Assembly: GCA_948466265.1 (NCBI GenBank)
Contig: CAOJZU010000026.1
Span: 1-17,709 of the forward strand
DNA: 17,709 nucleotides
Direction: 5' to 3'
DNA from: an uncultured Clostridium sp.
Lineage (GTDB): Bacteria > Bacillota_A > Clostridia > TANB77 > CAG-508
Part shown: one piece after another, positions 1-7,667 of the stretch
How the letters are laid out: each line of letters begins with the position of its first letter
Position numbering within the stretch: the stretch's first letter is position 1
Position numbers and translations under genes: made by a program
Notes under the pieces: model-generated
What the model was told of the DNA's origin: nothing
Seen by the model: only the letters and a program-made list of their open reading frames with translations
The model's database searches: none

Positions 1-69
1 TATCATTACGAGTAAAGCGATTAGTGTTATTCCACTTTCGCTTCTTTTGTTTGGTCCCACTTTGTTCAT
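1..69 (-). CDS. Prepilin-like surface protein, N-terminus only (runs off left edge)
   Basis: The 23 codons visible begin MNKVGPNKRSESGITLIALL and continue to the window edge. The GITLIALL core followed by a hydrophobic stretch is the class III/type IV prepilin signature common in Clostridia: a short basic leader, a glycine at the cleavage point, then the start of the pilin helix. Such proteins are processed by a prepilin peptidase and end up in pili or the cell envelope. A GAGGAAAG ribosome binding site lies about 7 bases before the ATG. Only the start is present, so the mature protein is unknown. The plus strand also has an open frame here with hydrophobic codons, which I regard as the mirror image of this segment. 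The upstream leader carries strong hairpins (150-290). Confidence 0.6.
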   Translation of the reverse strand, partial: MNKVGPNKRSESGITLIALLVMI

Positions 70-149
70 TTTAGCTCTTTCCTCTCTTTCTTTGGTTTAT
101 TTATTGTATATTTTTAAAATTAGTATCTCTCTTTCCAAAGTGTGTGACC

Positions 150-290
150 AATGTGGACACGTTTGCTTCGCAAACATGTCCACACTTGGCACACATGCCA
201 AGTGCTTTTCCCATATCCCCTTATATTTGGAAACTTAGAATGCCAAAGTCAAACCAAACAAAACCAAACATTCTAGTTTCCAAATATAAA
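150..290. repeat. Three consecutive inverted repeats in the leader of the prepilin-like gene
   Basis: Three hairpins stand in a row. Hairpin 1 (152-184) pairs TGTGGACA and GTTTGC with GCAAAC and TGTCCACA around a 3-base loop, with one mismatch. Hairpin 2 (183-204) pairs CACTTGGCA with TGCCAAGTG around 4 bases and shares two bases with hairpin 1. Hairpin 3 (223-287) pairs ATATTTGGAAACT and AGAATG with CATTCT and AGTTTCCAAATAT around 26 bases. No U-run follows, so these do not look like simple terminators. On the minus strand they lie between the regulator stop (298) and the prepilin start (69), and would be in the 5' leader RNA. The function is unknown; they could be a structured leader or a small palindromic mobile element. 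Confidence 0.7.
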
Positions 291-297
291 GAGATAC

Positions 298-534
298 TTA
301 ATTACTTTTGTAAGCATTTTCGATAAAAAAAATATCGTCAAACTGACATCTTAATGCCGTGCAGATATCTACTGCTGTTTTAGGGCTAGGATTTCTCTCG
401 CCTTTTATTATCAACGAAATAGTAGTAGGATCTACGTTTGCTTCTTTTGCCAATTGCCTATAAGAATATCCTGCTTTAACAATCATCCCTACAAACGTAT
501 CTACATTTTTCACATATACGCTTTTATTTGACAT
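298..534 (-). CDS. XRE/Cro-type helix-turn-helix regulator, 78 aa
   Basis: This is a small DNA-binding protein of the Cro/XRE type. The helix-turn-helix spans about residues 23-60: YSYRQLAKEANVDPTTISLI is the turn, followed by KGERNPSPKTAVDICTAL, the usual end of the domain. It has no additional effector domain. The start is supported by an AAGGAGG site about 7 bases upstream and by a strong promoter (TTGACA, 16 bases, TATAAT). It is divergent from another XRE gene (668-1067) across 133 bases containing repeated TTACA/TGTAA half-sites, so mutual or self repression is likely. Its single CGG trinucleotide straddles two codons (ACG GCA) and needs no shift. Confidence 0.85.
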   Translation of the reverse strand: MSNKSVYVKNVDTFVGMIVKAGYSYRQLAKEANVDPTTISLIIKGERNPSPKTAVDICTALRCQFDDIFFIENAYKSN

Positions 535-565
535 TATTCTTCCTCCTTCGCTTACTTTTGTAAAT

Positions 566-593
566 ATTATAACATATTAATTACAATTGTCAA
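566..593 (-). promoter_or_regulatory. Sigma-70/SigA promoter of the 298-534 regulator
   Basis: On the minus strand TTGACA (593-588) and TATAAT (571-566) are separated by 16 bases. Both boxes match the consensus exactly. The -35 box overlaps a TTACAATTGTCAA near-palindrome that is a candidate operator. Confidence 0.75.
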
Positions 594-617
594 CACTTTT
601 CTCTGTTTTAAAAAACA

Positions 618-646
618 TTTACATTTGTAATTGTTTGTAATATAAT
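618..646 (+). promoter_or_regulatory. SigA promoter of the 668-1067 regulator, with operator-like repeats
   Basis: TTTACA (618-623) and TATAAT (641-646) are 17 bases apart. The spacer contains TTACATTTGTAA, a palindrome, and a second TTTGTAA copy. The same half-site occurs in the opposite promoter (581-593) and at 555-562, which fits shared XRE operators in the divergent region. Confidence 0.7.
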
Positions 647-667
647 ATATTTAATGGAGGATCAAAT

Positions 668-1067
668 ATGACAAATCAAGAACTTGGAATTTATTTAAAG
701 ACGTACCGAGAAGCTTTGAATTACAGCACTTATGATATTAATAAGCTTTCTAATATATCTCCTCGGGTATATTTCTCTTATAGAAAATGGCAAAAGGAAA
801 CCTAGTCCTATAATTTTAAAAAAATTATCTTCTTTATATAAACTTGATTATATAGATTTGCTTCAAAAAGCTGGTTTTATCGATTTTGCAGAAAGAGAAA
901 AAATAGGAAAAATTAATATTAATATATGCCAAGAAATTAAAAATCAATATGGCGAAAACGCTATACAATTATTAAATAATTATAATAAATTAAATAATCT
1001 AGGTAAACAAAAAATAGAAGAATTTGCTGAAGACTGTACTTCTATAACAAAGTATACAGAAAAGTAA
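668..1067 (+). CDS. XRE-family regulator, 132 aa, with one CGG +1 frameshift
   Basis: A GGAGG site 7 bases before the ATG starts MTNQELGIYLKTYREAL, the first helix of an XRE domain. In the zero frame the reading diverges after codon CCT at CGG (764-766). Skipping the C gives NKLSNISP, then G (GGG), then YISLIENGKRKPSP, the classic XRE recognition helix and following loop. The corrected gene is 399 bases, 132 codons plus stop. The C-terminal half (about residues 65-132) is Lys/Asn-rich and alpha-helical with no recognised domain. This plus-strand gene shows that the CGG effect does not depend on strand. A terminator follows at 1077. It is probably auto-regulated from its divergent promoter region. 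Confidence 0.85.
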
Positions 1068-1076
1068 TAAAACATA

Positions 1077-1125
1077 AATACACTCCAAACATTAAACAAA
1101 ACTTAATTTGGAGTGTATTTTATTA
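1077..1125. terminator. Bidirectional rho-independent terminator
   Basis: AATACACTCCAAA (1077-1089) pairs with TTTGGAGTGTATT (1107-1119), followed by a T-rich run. It lies between the converging ends of the XRE gene (1067) and the sugar transferase (1146), and could serve both. Confidence 0.75.
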
Positions 1126-1145
1126 TTAAAGTAACTCATTCTCCC

Positions 1146-1829
1146 CTACATAGCACCTTCTTTTTTAAATACAGAAAGCACTGTTTTGAAAAGTATCTTT
1201 ATGTCATACCATAAACTGCGATTATTATAATACTCTAAATCTAATTTTAATCTTTCTTTAAATGTATTTTGGTTTCTTCCTGAAACTTGCCAAAGTCCTG
1301 TTATACCAGGTTTACATTTTATTATATATCTATAATATTCTCCCATATCCTTCTTCTCACGATTAAGATATGGTCTTGGCCCAACTATACTCATTTCACC
1401 TTTTAATACATTTATAAATTGTGGAAACTCGTCTAAGCTTGTCTTTCTTAAAAATTTTCCTATCTTTGTAATTCTTTCGTCATTCTCTACTTTTCTGTAG
1501 TTTAAATACTTTTCTCTAAATTCTTTATCAGATTTAAGTTTTTTCATTAAAATTTTATCTGCATCCACTACCATTGTTCTGAATTTATATAATTTAAATA
1601 ATTTCCCCTTTTCACCAATTCTCTTTTGAACAAAAAATATAGGACCTTTGTCTCCTTCAATTTTGTTCGCCACAAATACAATGACGCTAATTACGCCAAG
1701 TATTAATATGCCAACAATTGAAGCCAAAACATCAATAGTCCTTTTACATATTTTATATATATTTATACTATTATTCTCTTGTAATTTTATATTCATATTT
1801 ATATTATTAATATTTTCCCCGTTTAACAT
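1146..1829 (-). CDS. Bacterial sugar transferase (undecaprenyl-phosphate phosphosugar transferase family), 227 aa
   Basis: The family (WcaJ/EpsL/PglC type) moves a sugar-1-phosphate from a nucleotide sugar onto undecaprenyl phosphate, the first step of exopolysaccharide or glycan assembly at the membrane. A membrane segment lies at about residues 28-55 (KICKRTIDVLASIVGILILG and beyond). It is followed by PIFFVQKRIGEKGKLFKLYK, the FRTM motif, LRKTSLDEFPQFINVL, KGEMSIVGPRP and GITGLWQVSGRN, all family hallmarks. It lacks the extra N-terminal membrane region of long WcaJ proteins. AGGAGAG precedes the ATG. No other polysaccharide gene is adjacent, so the substrate is unknown. Its only CGG straddles codons (AAC GGG), and the gene reads through without a shift. 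Confidence 0.9.
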   Translation of the reverse strand: MLNGENINNINMNIKLQENNSINIYKICKRTIDVLASIVGILILGVISVIVFVANKIEGDKGPIFFVQKRIGEKGKLFKLYKFRTMVVDADKILMKKLKSDKEFREKYLNYRKVENDERITKIGKFLRKTSLDEFPQFINVLKGEMSIVGPRPYLNREKKDMGEYYRYIIKCKPGITGLWQVSGRNQNTFKERLKLDLEYYNNRSLWYDIKILFKTVLSVFKKEGAM

Positions 1830-1933
1830 ATTCTCTCCTAAAATTTTTCCCTTTTCTTATGTGTCTTATACCCTTTAAGGCTTATGCCAAACTGTACATC
1901 CTTTTATTTATGCTAAATATATCATAAAGCGAC

Positions 1934-1972
1934 AAAAAGTGCAAGACATTTATTTTAATTTGTCTTAGCACT
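1934..1972 (-). terminator. Terminator after purM
   Basis: On the minus strand AGTGCTAAGACA pairs with TGTCTTGCACT across a 12-base loop and is followed by TTTTTG. It ends the purM transcript about 90 bases after the stop. The remaining stretch to the sugar transferase start (1830-1933) shows only the latter's ribosome binding site. At 1985-2013 a TTTGGTTTTATTTGGTCTGACTTTG-like stretch resembles the loop of the third hairpin at 240-268. Confidence 0.65.
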
Positions 1973-2060
1973 CACTTTGCCTTTGATTTGGTTTTATTTG
2001 GTCTGACTTTGTATATTTATTAATAGTTTTGCCTAAATTTATATAATCATACATAAATGA

Positions 2061-3098
2061 TTATATTTCCCAATTGAATTCTCCTGTAACTTCAACTTGT
2101 TTTTCTCCGACTTACAATAGTTCCAATTTCGTAAGCGTTTATTCCGCTCTTTTTTACATGTTCTATTACTCCACTTGCAGCATCTTTTTTACAAACTACT
2201 GTTAAGCCGACTCCCAAATTGAATGTACGAAGCATTTCTTTTTCGTCGATGTTTCCAGTTTTTTTGATTAATTTGAAAATGTCTAGTATTTGATATTTAG
2301 AAGCGTCTATTTTTGCATTTACATTCTGTGGAAGTATTCTATTTAAGTTTTCTTTTATTCCTCCACCTGTAATATGTGCAAGTCCTGTAATAATATCTTT
2401 ATCAAATAAATCTTTTATAGCTGTATAATAGCATCTATGTGGCTCTAAAACCGCTTCTATAAATGTTTTATCTCCAACCTTTTTTTCTAGAACCTCTGGA
2501 TATTCTTTCATAATCTTTCTAACAAGTGTATATCCATTGGTATGAATTCCACTTGATTCTAGAGATATAACTACATCGCCTTCACTAATTTTTGCACCAT
2601 CTATTATTTTATCTTTGTCTACTATTCCGAACTATACTTGAGGTTAGTATGTAAGTTCCGATCAGCTAAGACTCCTGGTTGTTCTGATGTTTCCCCTCCT
2701 GTAAGTACACACCCTTGTGCCTTACATGCATCTGATATAGCATGTACTATTTTATTTATGGCTGTTTTTTCCATTTTGCCACAAATTATTGCATCTTGTA
2801 CTGTTAGTGGTTTTGCTCCCATTACTATGCAATCATTTATTAAGTGGTTTATCATATCATATGATACATTCTCTAATTTATCATACTGTGCTGCAATTAA
2901 TTGTTTAGAGCCTGGCTCTTCTGTTTTTAGTACTAAAACAGGGTTTTTATATTCTTCAAATTTTATATCATATAGTGAAGAAAATGCTCCTATTTTATTT
3001 AAAACTCTTTGGTTATTTGTCTCTAGTGCGTCTGCCATAGCCTTTTTAGTCTCATTTGCTAAATCTATATTTACATCGTATTTTAAACCTTTTTCCAT
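2061..3098 (-). CDS. purM: PurM-like phosphoribosylformylglycinamidine cyclo-ligase, 344 aa, three CGG +1 frameshifts
   Basis: PurM closes formylglycinamidine ribonucleotide to aminoimidazole ribonucleotide using ATP, in purine synthesis. The visible frame ends soon after GGETSEQPGVLAD. Dropping the C of CGG at 2658-2660 (GAT C GGA) and again at 2627-2629 (GTT C GGA) gives GTYILTSSIVGIVDKD, then SLESSGIHTNGYTLVRKI and later HITGGGIKENLNRILP, all PurM signatures. A third site at 2107-2109 (AGT C GGA) replaces a premature end with GEKQVEVTGEFNWEI. The corrected length of 344 aa matches typical PurM (about 345). The N-terminal half is somewhat divergent (NDCIVMGAKPLTVQDAIICG), so a PurM-like relative is possible. 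The start is set by GGAGGG five bases before the ATG. No other purine gene is adjacent. Confidence 0.88.
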
Positions 3099-3164
3099 GT
3101 CTTCCCTCCGAAAACTATTATATTATTACTATCATAATTTGTCAATGTATGTAGAAAAGTATAT

Positions 3165-3945
3165 TTATTTGTTTAAAATCTTTATGTTCATGCCAAGTAT
3201 ACTTCTTGCTATATTTACAAATTCGTCTTCAGGTTTTGTTAAAAATATTTGCTGTGTGCTGTTTTTTACTTTGTTTTTACCTGCAGTAAAATTATCTTTT
3301 ATATACTTTGCAACGTTCTCTCCTGTATTTATCAAATTAACATCATATCCTAATTCTTCTTTTATAATAGGGATGTATATAGGATAGTGTGTACATCCCA
3401 AAATAATATTTTGAACTCTTTTTTCCTTAAAAACTCGCATATACTCCTTTATTGCCATTTTTCCTTCTTTGCTTTTGGCTCTTCCTTCTTCTGCAACTGT
3501 CGCAAGCATCGGGCATGCTTTATTTATAACATCTATATTAGGTATTTCTTTTTTTATAGCTTTCTCCCAAGAACCACTTTTTATAGTTCCGACTAGTCGC
3601 AATAACACCGAACTTGATTTAACCTTACCTTTTTTATGTATGAAATTGTAGGCTCTATTATTCCGAATAATTGGTATATCAAATCTATTCTGCAATTCTT
3701 TTAATGCATAACTAGTTGCGGTTCCACATGCTATTACTATCATTTTGACATTTTTAGAAATCAAAAACTTAGTATTTTCTATCGCATATTTAATTATCTC
3801 TTCTTCTTTTTTAGAACCATAAGGAAAATTTAACGTATCTCCTAAATATATCAAGTCTTCATCAGGTAAAGCTTTTTTTATTTCTGATAAAACAGTAAGT
3901 CCACCGTACTCCTGAATCAAATATGCCAATTGGTCCATTTTTCAT
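3165..3945 (-). CDS. murI: Glutamate racemase MurI, 258 aa, four CGG +1 frameshifts
   Basis: MurI converts L-glutamate to D-glutamate for peptidoglycan. The correct start is the ATG at 3945, giving MKNGPIGIFDSGV. CGG at 3904-3906 (GTA C GGT) then shifts into GGLTVLSEIKKALPDE. A long frame that appears intact hides three more shifts that add up to one codon: 3663-3665 (ATT C GGA), 3608-3610 (GTT C GGT) and 3589-3591 (AGT C GGA). With them the middle reads DIPIIGIIEPTISYIKK, then VGVIATSGTIKSGSWEKAI, the normal MurI sequence; without them this part is nonsense. Catalytic cysteines are in IACGTATS and LGCTHYP. Family length is 260-270 aa. An AAAGGA lies about 14 bases upstream, a weak spacing. 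The uncorrected frame would be called full length by a gene finder but is wrong at the start and between sites 2 and 4. Confidence 0.93.
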
Positions 3946-4030
3946 AAAGCTTTTTCATTCCTTTCTATTTTTTGTTTCTAAAATTTTCTTTTAAAAATAT
4001 TTAATTTTCTATTGAATTTTTATAGCTAGT

Positions 4031-4662
4031 CTACTTAATAAACACTTCCACCTTTTTGTTATCTACTAATTTTGCAAGTTTTTCTCCATCTGATTTTTCT
4101 CCAACTAGTTCTCCATAATGTGTTGGAATTACTATTTTAGCATCAATTACATTTGCAAGCTCTGCCGCTTCATCTACAGTCATTGTATAAGTTCCACCGA
4201 ACTGGGATAAATGCCACATCGCATTTTACATTTTGTATTTCCTTTATATTGTCTGTGTCTCCTGCAATATAATAACTTTCTCCATCCAATTTTATAATAT
4301 ACCCGAACCCAGTTATTTTCTTTTGGGTGAAATGCTTTATTCACATTATATGCATATGTAGTTTCAAATTCTATTTCGTCTATTTTATAATGATTATTTG
4401 GACAAACTATAACTACTCTTTTTTCATCTTTTACAATATCTATCGTCTCTTCTTTTGAAGATTCTACTGTTACAATTACGGTATCTTCTTTTATAACTTT
4501 CTCTATGTCTTCTTTTGAAAAATGGTCGTAATGTGAGTGTGTACAAAATATATAATCTGCGTCATTATAGTTTTTATTTATCCTAAATGGGTCTATGTAA
4601 ATTATTTTACTCCCTGTTACTTTTATGCTACTATGGCATAATACTTCTACTTTATTCTTCAT
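4031..4662 (-). CDS. Metallo-beta-lactamase-fold hydrolase, 209 aa, two CGG +1 frameshifts
   Basis: This protein is of the metal-dependent hydrolase group of the metallo-beta-lactamase fold. The zinc motif HSHYDH is at about residues 42-47, a second metal ligand lies in YYIAGDTDNI, and IPTHYGE sits near the C-terminus. Two CGG sites are needed: 4303-4305 (GTT C GGG) restores NNWVGYIIKLDGESYY and 4197-4199 (GTT C GGT) restores AFIPVGGTYTMTVDEAAEL. The corrected length of 209 aa is usual for this group. The substrate cannot be told from sequence. The ATG overlaps the stop of the upstream sprT-like gene (ATGA), and its AAGGAG site lies inside that gene, so the two are translationally coupled. 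Confidence 0.87.
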
Positions 4663-5251
4663 AATTTCTCCTTAATCTCATATACTTTAAATCTCCCACC
4701 GCATTTACCACATCTGTATTTTAGTGTGAAGTTTCTATTATATCTTTGTCTAAAAATTGTTTGCCCACATTTTTTGCATTCTATTTTATAATTATATTTT
4801 TTGTCTTCTTTATATTCTATGTTACTTTTCTTATAGTCTTCTTCTTTATTTCCGAACTCTTGATATGTTATACCCTAATTTTTCATTTATGTATCTTGCA
4901 TATTTTTTAAATTCCGCTCCATGGTTATTGCAATATGGCATACAATGAATAAGTTCATGCATAATTGTATTTTTTATTATGTTTTTATCTAATTGCATTA
5001 CCCATGGGCTTATTTCTATATGATGTTTATTACATCTTCCGTATTTTATAAGCTTATGTCTTCCGAATTTTTTCTACATACATCGTACTTTTATCTGGAT
5101 CTTCTTGCTTGCAAGCTCCATATCTTTTGTTGTTTCTTTTAGAAATAGAAACATCTATATCTCCTATTTCTTTTGCATTTTTTATATTTATTCCTATTTT
5201 TTCTAGCTCTAAAGCGCATTCTAAGTATAAATCACTTAATTTTTCTTCCAT
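4659..5251 (-). CDS. SprT-like zinc metallopeptidase-domain protein, 196 aa, two CGG +1 frameshifts
   Basis: The core is a SprT-like zinc-dependent domain: IMHELIHCMPYCNNHGAEFK has the HExxH-type HELIH and the downstream histidine. It is followed by a C-terminal zinc ribbon with Cys pairs CKKCG and CGKCGG. Relatives include Spartan/SprT proteases and YpjP-like proteins. Only residues 1-63 or so are readable in the first frame. CGG at 5063-5065 (ATT C GGA) opens the peptidase part and CGG at 4852-4854 (GTT C GGA) opens the zinc ribbon. The start at 5251 is chosen because AAAGGAAG precedes MEEKLSDLYLECALE; an earlier ATG at 5281 has no such site. The stop overlaps the next gene by four bases. 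The substrate is unknown. Confidence 0.83.
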
Positions 5252-5318
5252 TTGTAAATTTCTTCCTTTAATATTTCGCATTTTATTTTATCATACATTG
5301 CTTGAATTTTAAAGAACT

Positions 5319-6320
5319 TTACACAATATATATAATTTCATTACCAGGAAAGTATTTATTTAAGTTTTCAACAAAAAACTTCTTTCCTTCTTCCCTTATC
5401 TTCTCTTTATACCAGTATTTACCCCTTCCTCTCCCAGTCATTATTTCTTTATCATATAAATTTACTGCATTTGGGAATGCAGCTTCATTTATCTTTGTGT
5501 GAACATAGCTGTATGTCATAAATATAACTTCGAAAAATACATCTTTTTTTACTTCTTCTGATAATCTGCTATTTAGCTCTTGTATTAACTTTAAATAAAT
5601 TTCTTCCCAATTTTCTACAAATATAACTGGTGCAATTAGAATGCCGAACTTTATATCCTGCATGTTTTACCTTATTTATAGCATCTATTCTCCCATATAA
5701 TTTTGATGTTCCAAATTCTACATTGTTTATTATCTCTTCTGGGTTAACACTCATTCTAATTATAACTTTCCCCTTGTGGTCTAATCCTAAAATATCATCT
5801 ACCATATCAAATTTCGTAGGAAATGTTAGTTTTCCGTTTATTTGTATTTTTAAAATTTTCTATTGTCCAAACTAAGTTATTAGTAATAGTATTTTCTAAT
5901 ATTAAATCACTATTACTGCCTATTTCAAATGTTAAATCACTATCCGCTTTTTCTGCTGTTTTAATGATTTTATCAAGCATTTTTTCTCTATTTACAAAAA
6001 GTCTGAGATACGCACATTTATTATAATTGCACACCAAATAACAGTACATGCAAAATGCAGTGCACCCGAGACGATGTATATGGAACAAGAAAATCCGAAA
6101 TCTTGTGGTTTTCCACGAATTTATGCGTCTTTCTAGTTCCTATTATTAAATTTTGCTTCATATTCACGAATTCTTTATTTTCTTGTTCTTGCATTTCTTT
6201 TATAGAATTGTGATTTTCTATTATAACTTTTGGAACATCTTTATATTTTTCTAAAAGTTCCCTTCCAAGTGTATAATCTGTTATATTTTCTTCATAATAA
6301 ATAGCTTTGGGTTTAAACAT
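5319..6320 (-). CDS. splB: Spore photoproduct lyase, 332 aa, three CGG +1 frameshifts
   Basis: This radical-SAM enzyme directly reverses the spore photoproduct (5-thyminyl-5,6-dihydrothymine) during spore germination. The N-terminus MFKPKAIYYEENITDYTLG and IIGTRKTHKF match the family. At CGG 6066-6068 (TCT C GGG) the shift yields GCTAFCMYCYL, the CxxxCxxC cluster that binds 4Fe-4S. CGG 5834-5836 (AAA C GGA) yields GKLTFPTKFDMVDDIL, and CGG 5644-5646 (GTT C GGC) yields AGYKVGILIAPVIF. The C-terminal LYDKEIMTGRGRGKYWYK is also typical. The length of 332 aa fits the family (about 340). GAGGAG lies eight bases before the ATG. The radical-SAM cluster can only be made if the first shift occurs. Presence of this gene implies endospores. 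Confidence 0.93.
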
Positions 6321-6364
6321 ACTAAATCTCCTCGTATAATTTATCATTCCCCAAAGCTATATTA

Positions 6365-6998
6365 TTATGATTTTTTTCTAAATTCCTTGCAAATTTTGTT
6401 TAAAACACATTCTTCACATTTCGGATTTCTTGAGATACATGTATTTCTTCCATGCCATATAAACAAATGATTTATATCTTTATAATCTTGTTTGTCGAAT
6501 ATTTTAAGTAAATCTTGTTCTATCTTTTCAGGGTCACTTTCTTTACTTAAACCGAATTTTATTTGCAATTCTTTTGCAGTGAGTATCAACTGCAATACCT
6601 ACAGCTTCACCAAATGCTTCAAGCATAACTACATTTGCTGATTTTCTACCAACTCCAGGAAGCAAAATCAGCTCTTCTATAGTCTGTGGGACTTCTCCAT
6701 TGTATTTTTCTATTATCATTTGGCTACATGCTTTGATATTTTTTGCCTTATTTTTATAAAACCCACAAGGATGAATTAATTCTTCTAATACTTCTATATC
6801 AATTTCTGCAAAATCTTTTGGTGTACTATATTTAGCAAATATGCTAGGTGTTGTCCTATTTACTCTTTCATCTGTACATTGTGCAGATAACATTACTGCA
6901 ACTAACATTTGAAATGGAGTTTCAAAATCTAAACTACATTTTGCATCAGGATATCTTTTTTTTAAAATTTTCACTATTTCTTTACTTTGTTTTTTCAT
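6365..6998 (-). CDS. nth: Endonuclease III, 210 aa, one CGG +1 frameshift
   Basis: Nth is a DNA glycosylase/AP lyase for oxidised pyrimidines. The N-terminal part has LVAVMLSAQCTDERVN. The helix-hairpin-helix is LLPGVGRKSANVV with the catalytic Lys, and the catalytic Asp is in VDTHCKRIANKI. Here the frame breaks at CGG 6552-6554 (ATT C GGT), and the shift yields GLSKESDPEKIEQ; family members have VDTHVxRVxxRxGL at this spot. The C-terminal Cys-x6-Cys-x2-Cys-x5-Cys (CISRNPKCEECVLNKIC) is the 4Fe-4S cluster. Without the shift the enzyme would lose its cluster. The length equals the standard 210-215 aa. It is divergent from the spoVM-linked genes at 7081. Confidence 0.94.
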
Positions 6999-7080
6999 TT
7001 ATTTTTTCCTTCTTTTATCAATTTATTAGTAACTCTTTTTATGGAAATTAATATAATAGTTATATAGGAGGTAAGATATT

Positions 7081-7230
7081 ATGTTTAGGCTTCTCAAAAA
7101 AACTTTAGCTGTATGTATGATAGGTTTCGGCCTTGGAATGCTTTTTGTATTATTACTTCCTTTATGTGGTTGGCTATTTATCATAGGAGTTGTTATTACT
7201 ATCTTAGGTTTAATTTGGCTTTCATGCTAA
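7081..7230 (+). CDS. Small membrane protein upstream of spoVM-like gene, 49 aa
   Basis: A perfect AGGAGG lies 9 bases before the ATG. The protein begins MFRLLKKTLAVCMIGFGLGM and continues as two hydrophobic segments separated by a PLCGWL turn (about residues 8-26 and 31-47), ending LSC. It is too short and too generic to name. It sits 21 bases before the spoVM-like gene on the same strand, so the pair is probably co-transcribed during sporulation; that role is inferred from position only. Its CGG straddles codons (TTC GGC). Confidence 0.65.
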   Translation: MFRLLKKTLAVCMIGFGLGMLFVLLLPLCGWLFIIGVVITILGLIWLSC

Positions 7231-7251
7231 GAAAGGTGGTGTGATATTGTC

Positions 7252-7326
7252 ATGACAATTGTTGTAAAAAAAGTTCCAAAGTTTTTAAGAGGAATTGTAA
7301 AATTTATTTTCGGCATAAAGGATTAA
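7252..7326 (+). CDS. spoVM: SpoVM-like micro-protein, 24 aa
   Basis: The 24 codons begin MTIVVKKVPKFLRGIVKF and end with IFGIKD. The known Bacillus SpoVM has a KLPKFLGGIVRAMLG core, and this sequence keeps K-PKFL-GIV-----G. SpoVM is an amphipathic helix that inserts in the convex outer forespore membrane, recruits SpoIVA to start coat assembly and inhibits FtsH. The ATG follows AAAGGTGG with rather long spacing (about 13 bases), which may lower translation. The length and motif are close to the family, but at this size chance resemblance cannot be fully excluded. A terminator follows 23 bases later. The CGG in TTC GGC is out of frame. Confidence 0.78.
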   Translation: MTIVVKKVPKFLRGIVKFIFGIKD

Positions 7327-7348
7327 GCTACATAAAATATGTATATTG

Positions 7349-7379
7349 AAAAAGAGTAGATCTCTTTCTACTCTTTTTT
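7349..7379. terminator. Bidirectional terminator between spoVM-like gene and rpmB
   Basis: AAAAAGAGTAGA (7349-7360) pairs with TCTACTCTTTTT (7367-7378) around a 6-base loop, with T-runs on both strands. It lies between the converging stops at 7326 and 7381. Confidence 0.85.
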
Positions 7380-7380
7380 C

Positions 7381-7579
7381 TTATACTCTATTAACTTTTC
7401 CAGAACGTAAGCATTTTGTACATACTTTTATTCTCTTTGCTTGACCATTCTCCATTACTTTAACACTTTGCAAATTTGGCTTCCATGTTCTTTTGCTTCT
7501 CTTACTAATATGAGAACGTGCAATGCTTAGCTTATTTCCGAGTTGATTGAGATTTATCACATATTGCGCATTTTGCCAT
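7381..7579 (-). CDS. rpmB: 50S ribosomal protein L28, 65 aa, one CGG +1 frameshift
   Basis: L28 is a protein of the large ribosomal subunit. The ATG at 7579 with AAAGGA upstream gives MAKCAICDKSQST, the normal Cys-rich start. The frame breaks at CGG 7538-7540 (ACT C GGA), and the shift yields GNKLSIARSHISKRSK, then RTWKPNLQSVKV and VCTKCLRSGKVNRV, all L28 hallmarks. The glycine made by the shift is the conserved one before NxxSH in the family (GNKVSHSHRR type). The length of 65 aa is normal. Since a ribosomal protein itself needs the shift, the event must be efficient. A promoter (TTGATT, 17, TATATT) lies at 7622-7650. Confidence 0.94.
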
Positions 7580-7621
7580 TTTGTATCATTCCTTTCTAAC
7601 GTTTTAAACTGACTATTTAAT

Positions 7622-7650
7622 AATATACCACAAAATATATAAAAAATCAA
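7622..7650 (-). promoter_or_regulatory. SigA-type promoter of rpmB
   Basis: On the minus strand TTGATT (7650-7645) and TATATT (7627-7622) are 17 bases apart, about 43 bases upstream of the rpmB start. Confidence 0.6.
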
Positions 7651-7667
7651 GCTTTTTATTAAAATTT

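Noticed and set aside
47..238. Plus-strand membrane protein fragment at the left edge
   Set aside because: The minus strand of the same bases encodes a convincing prepilin start with a ribosome binding site, and the rest of the plus frame runs through the hairpins.
3104..3112. CGG just upstream of purM as a further shift site
   Set aside because: It lies in the ribosome binding region (CGGAGGG) and is not translated.
2061..6998. The split genes could be a cluster of pseudogenes or nanopore-type indel errors
   Set aside because: All 28 breaks are the same event (one extra C before GGN, always at in-frame CGG), in homopolymer-poor sites, with otherwise intact conserved proteins and no internal stops or other indels.
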